Of a stretch of DNA of 64,000 nt, positions 8,342 through 14,515 are shown piece after piece. The DNA is taken from the NCBI RefSeq assembly GCF_017592395.1, contig NZ_JAGFOU010000016.1:1-64000 (forward strand), given 5' to 3'. The DNA comes from Actinomyces bowdenii. GTDB lineage: Bacteria > Actinomycetota > Actinomycetes > Actinomycetales > Actinomycetaceae. The notes beneath the pieces are model-generated. The model was not told the DNA's origin and searched no databases. It saw nothing but the letters and a program-made list of their open reading frames with translations. Every line of letters starts with the position of its first letter. The stretch's first letter is position 1. A program made the translations under genes and the position numbers.

Positions 8342-9883
8342 ATGGACCCACTCGTTATCGCCATCGACTCCTCCACCACCAGCACGAAGGCGATCGTCGT
8401 CGATACGACCGGCAGGATCCTCGCGCTGGGAAGGCAGGGCATCGACCTGCTCTCCCCCCAGCAGGGCTTCGGCGAGCACGACCCGCGGCAGTGGTGGACC
8501 TCCACCCGCGACGCGATCGGCCGGGCCCTGGCCCAGCTCACCCCGGTGGACAGGGAGCGGGTCCGGGCCCTGGGCATCACCCACCAGCGCGAGTCCTTCG
8601 CCCCGTTCATGGCGGATGGCACGCCGGTGCGCGATGGGATCCTGTGGCTGGATATCCGCGCCGCCGAGCAGGTCGAGCGCCTGGGCAGTGCGCGGATCCA
8701 CGAGCTCTCCGGCCGCCCGGCGGATGTCACCCCGGCGCTGTACAAGATGGCCTGGCTCAAGGAGCACGAGCCGCAGTCCCTGGAGTCGGCCGACCGGGTG
8801 ACGACGGTCTCGGGGTATCTCACCTTCTGCCTCACCGGCCAGTGGGTGGACTCCGCCGCCTGCGCGGATTCCCTGGGGCTGTCGAATATCAGGACCCTGG
8901 ACTACGACGACGGCCTGCTGGGCATTGCGGGGGTGCGGCGCGAGCAGATGGCGGATCTGGTCAAGCCCGGGCAGGCCCTGGGCCGGCTCAGGGGCGAGCT
9001 CGCCCAGGAGTGGGGGATTGGGGAGATCCCGGTCATCGCCGCCTGCGGGGATGGCCAGGCCGCCGGGGTGGGGGCGGCTGCGATGACCCCTGATACCGCC
9101 TTCCTCAATATGGGGACGGCGGTGGTGGCGGGGGTGCCGTCACGGGAGTACCGGTATGAGAAGCTGTTCAGGACCGAGGCGGCGGGGGTGCCCGATACCT
9201 ATATCCTGGAACTGGTGCAGAACTCGGGAGCGTATCTGTCGTCCTGGTTCCGTCAGGCCTTCGGCAGGCCGGAGCTGGCGGGCGCCCCCGACCCGGAGCT
9301 GGAGGCGCTGGCGGCGGCCAGGCCCCCTGGCAGTGGGGGCCTGGTGACGATGCCCTACTGGGGGGCAGTGCAGTCGCCCCATTGGGATCCGGTGGCGCGC
9401 GGCGGGGTGGTGGGCTGGCGGGGCACGCATGGCAGGGGCTCGATGTACCGCTCGATCCTGGAGGGAACGAGCCTGGAGATGGCCCGCTCGCTGCGCAAGC
9501 TGGAGTCTTCCACCGGGTTGGCGCTCAGGGAGATCCGCGGCATGGGTGGCGGTATGCGCTCGCCCTTGTGGCGCCAGATCATGACTGATGCTATTGGCCT
9601 GCCGATCACCAACTGCAAGGAGGAGGAGATCTCGGCGCTGGGGGCCGCGGTGATCGCGATGGCGGCCACGGGGGTCTTCGGTGATGCGGAGGTGGCGACG
9701 GCGGCCTCCCACATGTGCCACTTCACGGATGTCACGGAGCCGACTATGGAGAACCATGAGATCTATGCCGAGCTCTCGGCGATCCAGGATCGGCTGTACG
9801 GGGACCTGCGCGAGGTCAATGCACTGCTCCACGACTTCTCGCGCAGGCACCCCGACGCGGAGCTCACTGGTATCGAGGACTGA
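8342..9883 (+). CDS. FGGY-family carbohydrate kinase (xylulokinase/glycerol kinase-like)
   Basis: A 513-residue FGGY kinase. The phosphate-1 motif is AIDSSTTSTKAIVVDTTG; THQRESF matches the glycerol/xylulokinase substrate region; NMGTAVV is the phosphate-2 motif and GMGGGMRSPLWRQIMTDAIG the adenosine-binding motif. The ATG at 8342 was chosen over an upstream GTG because GAGG lies 8 nt before it. It is the last gene of the operon. Together with the other three genes it gives two kinase/dehydrogenase pairs, which would suit a polyol route in which the alcohol is phosphorylated first and then oxidised, as in erythritol catabolism. The substrate cannot be read from sequence. Confidence 0.78.
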   Translation: MDPLVIAIDSSTTSTKAIVVDTTGRILALGRQGIDLLSPQQGFGEHDPRQWWTSTRDAIGRALAQLTPVDRERVRALGITHQRESFAPFMADGTPVRDGILWLDIRAAEQVERLGSARIHELSGRPADVTPALYKMAWLKEHEPQSLESADRVTTVSGYLTFCLTGQWVDSAACADSLGLSNIRTLDYDDGLLGIAGVRREQMADLVKPGQALGRLRGELAQEWGIGEIPVIAACGDGQAAGVGAAAMTPDTAFLNMGTAVVAGVPSREYRYEKLFRTEAAGVPDTYILELVQNSGAYLSSWFRQAFGRPELAGAPDPELEALAAARPPGSGGLVTMPYWGAVQSPHWDPVARGGVVGWRGTHGRGSMYRSILEGTSLEMARSLRKLESSTGLALREIRGMGGGMRSPLWRQIMTDAIGLPITNCKEEEISALGAAVIAMAATGVFGDAEVATAASHMCHFTDVTEPTMENHEIYAELSAIQDRLYGDLREVNALLHDFSRRHPDAELTGIED

Positions 9884-9904
9884 CTGGGGCCCGCAGGGCC
9901 GTCC

Positions 9905-10018
9905 TGGGCTGTCGCGGATGGTGAGGGCCTCTTGGAGGGTGATGGGCCAGGTGTGGTCGGTCCAGGCCCGGATCCAGGTCACAGCCTTGTCTACCGGCAG
10001 GGTGCGGAAGTCACTCAT
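9905..10018 (-). pseudogene. Truncated tenth copy of the immunity-like paralogue (Imm10 remnant)
   Basis: This begins exactly like its upstream siblings (MSDFRTLPVDKAVTWIRAWTD and so on, about 38 residues) and overlaps the stop of Imm9 by 8 nt, but homology stops after the TIRDS stretch near 9905, about 20 nt before the convergent kinase gene ends. The reading frame stays open but then runs antisense to the kinase gene, with no further family resemblance. It is best read as the deleted 3' edge of the array, where a recombination event joined the array to the polyol operon. Confidence 0.75.
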
Positions 10019-10517
10019 AGTCCTCCATTGCCTGGTCGTACTCCTCCGAGATCTTAGTCCGCCAGGGTGAGTCGATATCGATGCCGATGAGTGGAGCTGT
10101 GAGGATGATTGAAATGGAGACCTTGTTGGGTAGGGTCCAGCGGAGTTGGGATGATGCGTATGGTCCTTTTCCTGGCTGGCCGGGTCCCCAGAGCTGCTGC
10201 AGGGCAGTAGCATACTGAGAGTAGGCTGTGATTGACATCTGGATGGTCTGTTCGTTTTCCTCGGGGCAGGGTGTTGTTGAAAGTTTAAAATTTACTCCTT
10301 TGATTCCGAATTCGTTGCTTCGGGAGATAATGCCGTCCTCTTTGCCGTTCGTGGAGAGTTTTGTGGTGAAGTATCGGGGTTCTTGGTGGGAGGGCGTCCA
10401 TCCGAGACTGTCGCGGATGGCGAAGGCTTCCTGAAGACTCATGGGCCATGCGTGGTCGGTCCAGGCCCGGATCCAGGCGATGGTCTCCTCGATGGGGAGG
10501 GTGCGGAAGTCACTCAT
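10011..10517 (-). CDS. Immunity-like paralogue Imm9 (group C)
   Basis: 168 residues, ninth gene after the toxin. It shares the conserved family N-terminus (FRTLPxEExxxWIRAWTDxxWP, then LQEAFAIRDSLGW) and the conserved C-terminus (DSPWRTKISEEYDQAMEDYE). The middle reads EPRYFTTKLSTNGKEDG and SNEFGIKGVNF, grouping it with Imm4, Imm5 and Imm6. No signal peptide or membrane segment is visible, so it should be cytosolic. The family appears to correspond to Pfam DUF6301 (name from memory). The role as toxin-neutralising protein is inferred from position only. Start and stop overlap neighbours by 8 nt. Confidence 0.75.
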   Translation of the reverse strand: MSDFRTLPIEETIAWIRAWTDHAWPMSLQEAFAIRDSLGWTPSHQEPRYFTTKLSTNGKEDGIISRSNEFGIKGVNFKLSTTPCPEENEQTIQMSITAYSQYATALQQLWGPGQPGKGPYASSQLRWTLPNKVSISIILTAPLIGIDIDSPWRTKISEEYDQAMEDYE

Positions 10518-11016
10518 AGTCCTCCATTGCGCGGTCGTACTCTTCCGAGATCTGGGTGCGCCAAGGTGAATCAATGTCAACGCCGACGAGAACATTGGTT
10601 CGAATAATTGAGACAGAAACCCTGTTAGACAATTTCCAGCGAAAATGAACCGTCTCTCGCGTATTCGTATGAATCTGTCTCGACCCCCATATCCTATCGA
10701 GATTCTTAGCGTACAACAATAGTGCTTCATTCGCTGCGCGTATATTATGCTCGTTAATTTCAAGTGAGGGAGGGGAGGAAAGATCGAAACTGATGCCTTT
10801 GATGTCGAACTCGTTACTTTTTGAGATGTACCCTCCCCAGTGTCCGTTTTGAGATAGTGGGGTGGTGAAAAAGTCAGGCTCATTGGGAAACGGCCTCCAT
10901 CCCAGGTTGTTGCGGATAGCCAGGGCCTCGTGGAGGGTCATTGGCCATACGCGGTCGGTCCAGGCCCGGATCCAGGTCACTGCCTCCTCTACCGGCAGGG
11001 TGCGGAAGTCACTCAT
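10510..11016 (-). CDS. Immunity-like paralogue Imm8 (group A, near-identical to Imm2)
   Basis: 168 residues. The middle region (NEPDFFTTPLSQNGHWGGYI, then SNEFDIKGISFDLSSPPS) defines group A with Imm1 and Imm2. It differs from Imm2 (13480-13986) at only about three residues, and the DNA is nearly identical over some 500 bp at an offset of 2970, which shows a recent duplication or gene conversion. The gene is noticeably AT-richer than its surroundings. Translational coupling is likely, since its ATG lies inside the stop region of Imm7. Confidence 0.78.
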   Translation of the reverse strand: MSDFRTLPVEEAVTWIRAWTDRVWPMTLHEALAIRNNLGWRPFPNEPDFFTTPLSQNGHWGGYISKSNEFDIKGISFDLSSPPSLEINEHNIRAANEALLLYAKNLDRIWGSRQIHTNTRETVHFRWKLSNRVSVSIIRTNVLVGVDIDSPWRTQISEEYDRAMEDYE

Positions 11017-11512
11017 AGTCCTCCATTACCTGGTCGTAATCCTCCTTGAGTTGGGTGCGCCAGGGCGAGTCGATGGTGACGCTTATGAGGTTGTCAAGGC
11101 CAAATATTGATACTGATGTCCTGTTTGGCAGCGTCCAACTAACTTGGAGCACTCCGAATTCTTCTGACGATTCTCCATGGCTCCATAACTGCGTTAATGC
11201 AGCCACATACTGAGAATAGGCTGCACTCGATAATTGCGCTACTTTCACGTTGTCATCAGAAGGGTATTTGGAGGAGAGGTGAAAACGTACGCATTTAACG
11301 CCTGACTCGCTGCTTTCTAGGATGAATCCATCCTCTTTTCCGTCGTTGGAGAGTCTGGTTGCGAACAACGTAGGGTCTTGTGACGATGGTCTCCAGTCAA
11401 GGTGGTCTCGAATAGCGAAAGCCTCCTGCAGACTGATTGGCCAGGTGTGGTCGGTCCAGGCCCGGATCCAAGCAATGGCTTCTTCGACGGGGAGGGTGCG
11501 GAAGTCACTCAT
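11009..11512 (-). CDS. Immunity-like paralogue Imm7 (group B, close to Imm3)
   Basis: 167 residues. The middle (QDPTLFATRLSNDGKEDGF, ILESSESGVKCVRFHLSSKYPS) defines group B and is shared almost residue for residue with Imm3 (12984-13487), apart from about 15 substitutions concentrated at the N-terminal third and the very end. A start seven codons upstream is possible, but the conserved MSDFRTLP beginning at 11512 fits all siblings and overlaps the preceding gene by 8 nt. Confidence 0.77.
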   Translation of the reverse strand: MSDFRTLPVEEAIAWIRAWTDHTWPISLQEAFAIRDHLDWRPSSQDPTLFATRLSNDGKEDGFILESSESGVKCVRFHLSSKYPSDDNVKVAQLSSAAYSQYVAALTQLWSHGESSEEFGVLQVSWTLPNRTSVSIFGLDNLISVTIDSPWRTQLKEDYDQVMEDYE

Positions 11513-11996
11513 AGTCCTCCATCGCCCGATCATACTCCTCTGTGACCTGAGTTAACCACGGTGACTCAATTTTTACGCCGATACGTGTACCTGTTAGGAT
11601 GATAGAAATAGAGACCTTATTGGAAAGGACCCAACGAAAGTGCGACTTTCCGTATGTAGTTCCCGGACCCCAAAGGTTTTGCAGGGCGTTGATGTAATGC
11701 GAATACGCTGCGTGAGCTATCTTCTTCTGTTCAATTTCCTCTGAGGAAGGAGTTGACGATAGGCTAAAGTTGACACCCGTAATCCCAAACTCATTGCTTC
11801 GGGAAATTCGTCCGTTCTCTCTTCTGTTTAGGGACAGTTTGGTTGTAAAGAAACGTGGTTCATGGGGTGATGGGACCCATTCGAGGCGGTCGCGTATGGC
11901 GAAGGCTTGTTGGAGGGTGATGGGCCAGGTGTGATCGGTCCAGGCCCGAATCCACGTTACGGCCTCGTCCACCGGCAAGGCTCGGAACTTACTCAT
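11505..11996 (-). CDS. Immunity-like paralogue Imm6 (group C)
   Basis: 163 residues, the shortest intact copy. It begins MSKFRALPVDEAVTWIRAW and ends ESPWLTQVTEEYDRAMEDYE. The centre (EPRFFTTKLSLNRRENGRI, SNEFGITGVNFSLSSTPSSEE) is close to Imm9, including the shared stretch NKVSISIIL near the end, but with a deletion of a few residues around residue 130 (LWGPGTTYGKSHF). It overlaps both neighbours by 8 nt. Confidence 0.76.
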   Translation of the reverse strand: MSKFRALPVDEAVTWIRAWTDHTWPITLQQAFAIRDRLEWVPSPHEPRFFTTKLSLNRRENGRISRSNEFGITGVNFSLSSTPSSEEIEQKKIAHAAYSHYINALQNLWGPGTTYGKSHFRWVLSNKVSISIILTGTRIGVKIESPWLTQVTEEYDRAMEDYE

Positions 11997-12516
11997 AATC
12001 CTCCATCACTCGATTGTACTCCTCCTTGAGCTGAGTTCGCCATGGCGAGTCGATATTAACACCGATGAGAGCGTTGACTCTGCTAATGGAGATAGAGACT
12101 CCGTTATGCAGTGTCCAGCGACAGAGTGAGGCTCCATCCGTGTCCGTTGTGAGCTTTCCTCTTCCCCATGATTGTTCCAGTGAACCGATGCACTGTGAAT
12201 ACGAGGTAGCCGCGTTAGCGATGTTGCGATCATCCTTGCCGACTCTGGGAAATGATGAGAGGTTAAAACTGACTCCCTTGATCCCGAACTGGTTGCTCTG
12301 GAGGATTAGTCCATCCTCTTGGCCATTCATGGATAATTTTGTGATAAAAAAATGCGCATCTTTAGGTGATGGTGTCCAGCCGAGGGAATCGCATACGGAG
12401 AGGGCGTCCTGAAGAGTCATCGGCCAGGTGTGGTCGGTCCAGGCCCGGATCCACGTCATAGCTTCCTCTACCGGGAACGTGTGGAACTCAGTCGTTACGT
12501 CCCACGATCCTGTCAT
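11989..12516 (-). CDS. Immunity-like paralogue Imm5 (group C, atypical start)
   Basis: The family N-terminus here reads VTTEFHTFPVEEAMTWIRAW, with no ATG at the usual place. The nearest in-frame ATG (12516) lies eight codons upstream and inside the preceding gene, giving 175 residues and a 29-nt overlap; CAGGA lies just ahead of it. The core (KDAHFFITKLSMNGQEDGL, SNQFGIKGVSFNLSSFP) is a divergent group C sequence. The conserved end is PWRTQLKEEYNRVMEDYE. The shifted start correlates with the abnormal C-terminus of Imm4. Confidence 0.7.
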   Translation of the reverse strand: MTGSWDVTTEFHTFPVEEAMTWIRAWTDHTWPMTLQDALSVCDSLGWTPSPKDAHFFITKLSMNGQEDGLILQSNQFGIKGVSFNLSSFPRVGKDDRNIANAATSYSQCIGSLEQSWGRGKLTTDTDGASLCRWTLHNGVSISISRVNALIGVNIDSPWRTQLKEEYNRVMEDYE

Positions 12517-12991
12517 ATTCCTGGGTGATCTGAGTGAGCCAGGGGGATTCAATTTCGATGGTAATGAGACCGTTCATGCCAAATATAGATACTGATAGCC
12601 CGTTTGGCAACGTCCAACTTGAGTCAGTCACTCCATCACTTTCTGATGAGTCTCCGGGTCCCCATAGTTGTCGTAAGGAAGAGACGTATTGAGAGTAGGA
12701 AGAATGAGATAGCCTGTTGATTTGATCGTTATCGTCAGACGTGCATCTAGAGGAAAGCCTGAAGCGTACACCTTTGATGCCGAATTCATTGCTCCGGAAG
12801 ATGATGCCGTCTTCTTTTCCGTCGATGGATAGTTTGGTGGTGAAGTACCTGGGTTCCTGCGATGAGGGCTGCCATCCGAGACTGTCGCGGATGGCGAAGG
12901 CTTCCTGAAGACTCATGGGCCAGGTGTGGTCGGTCCAGGCTCGGATCCAGGCGACAGCCTCGTCTATCGGTAGGGTACGGAACTTACTCAT
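12488..12991 (-). CDS. Immunity-like paralogue Imm4 (group C, diverged C-terminus)
   Basis: 167 residues. The N-terminus and centre are typical of group C (EPRYFTTKLSIDGKEDGII, FRSNEFGIKGVRFRLSS), whereas positions 100-150 (LWGPGDSSESDGV, SSWTLPNGLSVSIFGMNGLI) resemble group B, so the gene looks mosaic. It ends QEYDRIVGRND instead of the usual AMEDYE, so the GGAGGACTATGAG element that overlaps the next start is missing, and Imm5 uses a different start. Confidence 0.74.
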   Translation of the reverse strand: MSKFRTLPIDEAVAWIRAWTDHTWPMSLQEAFAIRDSLGWQPSSQEPRYFTTKLSIDGKEDGIIFRSNEFGIKGVRFRLSSRCTSDDNDQINRLSHSSYSQYVSSLRQLWGPGDSSESDGVTDSSWTLPNGLSVSIFGMNGLITIEIESPWLTQITQEYDRIVGRND

Positions 12992-13487
12992 AGTATTCTG
13001 CCGCCCGTTCGTACTTCTTTTTGAGCTGAGTTCGCCACGGCGAGTCGATGGTGACGCTGATGAGGTTGTCAAGGCCAAATATTGATACTGATGTCCTGTT
13101 TGGCAGCGTCCAACTAACTTGGGGTACTCCGAGTTCTTCTGACGATTCTCCATGGCCCCATAACTGCGTTAGTGTAGCCACATACTGAGAATAGGCTGCA
13201 CTCGATAATTGTGCGACCTTCACGTTGCCATCAGAAGGGTATTTGGAGGAGAGGTGAAAACGTACGCATTTAATGCCTGACTCGCTGCTTTCTAGGATGA
13301 ATCCATCCTCTTTTCCGTTGTTGGAGAGTCTGGTTGTGAATAATGTGGGGTCTTGTGGCGATGGTTTCCAGCCAAGGTGGTCTCGAATAGCGAAATCCTC
13401 CTGCAGACTGATTGGCCAGGTGTGGTCGGTCCAGGCCCGGATCCAGGTTACAGCCTCGTCTACCGGCAGGGTGCGGAACTCACTCAT
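12984..13487 (-). CDS. Immunity-like paralogue Imm3 (group B, close to Imm7)
   Basis: 167 residues. The central and C-terminal parts (QDPTLFTTRLSNNGKEDGF, ESSESGIKCVRFHLSSKYPS, VSWTLPNRTSVSIFGLDNLI) match Imm7 almost exactly. The end is changed to QLKKKYERAAEYYE, so the embedded ribosome site before Imm4 is degenerate. Starts at ATG 13487, overlapping Imm2 by 8 nt. Confidence 0.76.
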   Translation of the reverse strand: MSEFRTLPVDEAVTWIRAWTDHTWPISLQEDFAIRDHLGWKPSPQDPTLFTTRLSNNGKEDGFILESSESGIKCVRFHLSSKYPSDGNVKVAQLSSAAYSQYVATLTQLWGHGESSEELGVPQVSWTLPNRTSVSIFGLDNLISVTIDSPWRTQLKKKYERAAEYYE

Positions 13488-13986
13488 AGTCCTCCATTGC
13501 ACGGTCGTACTCCTCCGAGACCTGGGTGCGCCAAGGTGAATCAATGTCAACGCCGACGAGAACATTGGTTCGAATAATTGAGACAGAAACCCTGTTAGAC
13601 AATTTCCAACGAAAATGAACCGTCTCTCGCGTATTCGTATGAATCTGTCTCGACCCCCATATCCTATCGAGATTCTTAGCGTACAACAATAGTGCTTCAT
13701 TCGCTGCGCGTATATTATGCTCGTTAATTTCAAGTGAGGGAGGAGAGGAAAGATCGAAACTGATGCCTTTGATGTCGAACTCGTTACTTTTTGAGATGTA
13801 CCCTCCCCAGTGTCCGTTTTGAGATAGTGGGGTGGTGAAAAAGTCAGGCTCATTGGGAAACGGCCTCCATCCCAGGTTGTCGCGGATAGCCAGGGCCTCG
13901 TGGAGGGTCATTGGCCATACGCGGTCGGTCCAGGCCCGGATCCAGGTCACTGCCTCCTCTACCGGCAGGGTGCGGAACTCACTCAC
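13480..13986 (-). CDS. Immunity-like paralogue Imm2 (group A, GTG start, near-identical to Imm8)
   Basis: 168 residues, starting at GTG (VSEFRTLPVEE) where the siblings use ATG. The body is nearly identical to Imm8 (10510-11016), including the group A stretch NEPDFFTTPLSQNGHWGGYI and LWKLSNRVSVS-like end region (FRWKLSNRVSVSIIRTN). The overlap with Imm1 is 8 nt, with GGAGGACTGTGAG forming both the end of Imm1 and the ribosome site. Confidence 0.77.
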   Translation of the reverse strand: MSEFRTLPVEEAVTWIRAWTDRVWPMTLHEALAIRDNLGWRPFPNEPDFFTTPLSQNGHWGGYISKSNEFDIKGISFDLSSPPSLEINEHNIRAANEALLLYAKNLDRIWGSRQIHTNTRETVHFRWKLSNRVSVSIIRTNVLVGVDIDSPWRTQVSEEYDRAMEDYE

Positions 13987-14491
13987 AGTCCTCCATTGCC
14001 CGATCGTAGTCCTCTTTGATTTGGGTGCGCCAAGGTGAGTCGATAGTGACGTTGATAAGAACATTGGCGCGAATGAGTGAAGTAGATACCTTGTTGGGTA
14101 ACGTCCAACGAAGATGGGTCGTTTTTTGTGTGCTCGTCCTCACTTTCCCCGGTCCCCATAGTTGTTTTAAGGGGCTTGCGTATAGGAAGAGCGCCTCTTC
14201 TGCTGATTGCATGCCACTTTCGTCCATTTCAGGTGACATTGATGGGGGTGAGGAGAGATCGAAGCTGACACCTTTGATTCCGACATCCTTGCTCTGCAAA
14301 ATGTACCCTCCCCAGTGTCCGTTTCGAGATAGTGGGGTGGTGAAAAAGTCGGGCTCATTGGGGAATGGTTTCCATCCTAGGTTGTCGCGGATGGTGAAGG
14401 CTTCCTGAATACTCATGGGCCAGGTGTGATCGGTCCAGGCCCGGATCCAGGCGATGGCTTCCTCGACGGGGAGGGTGCGGAAGTCGGTCAT
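13979..14491 (-). CDS. Immunity-like paralogue Imm1, directly downstream of the toxin gene
   Basis: 170 residues and the first gene after the PrsW-nuclease protein, separated by 24 nt with an AAGGAAC ribosome site. It begins MTDFRTLPVEEAIAWIRAW; the centre (NEPDFFTTPLSRNGHWGGYI, DVGIKGVSFDLSSPPS) is group A but clearly distinct from Imm2/Imm8, with an extra few residues (MSPEMDESGMQ). Being cognate-adjacent, it is the best candidate for the immunity protein matched to the present toxin domain; the remaining copies may protect against related toxins. This is inference from position. Confidence 0.77.
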   Translation of the reverse strand: MTDFRTLPVEEAIAWIRAWTDHTWPMSIQEAFTIRDNLGWKPFPNEPDFFTTPLSRNGHWGGYILQSKDVGIKGVSFDLSSPPSMSPEMDESGMQSAEEALFLYASPLKQLWGPGKVRTSTQKTTHLRWTLPNKVSTSLIRANVLINVTIDSPWRTQIKEDYDRAMEDCE

Positions 14492-14515
14492 GGGTGTTCC
14501 TTGTGTGGTGGTGGT

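Noticed and set aside
4063-9883. Classical arabinose utilisation operon
   Set aside because: An AraB-like and an AraM-like gene are present but there is no isomerase, epimerase, transporter or AraR-type regulator, so the name would mislead.
9140-9904. Extension of the truncated immunity copy antisense to the FGGY kinase gene
   Set aside because: The frame is open only as a shadow of the kinase gene; family resemblance stops at about 9905.
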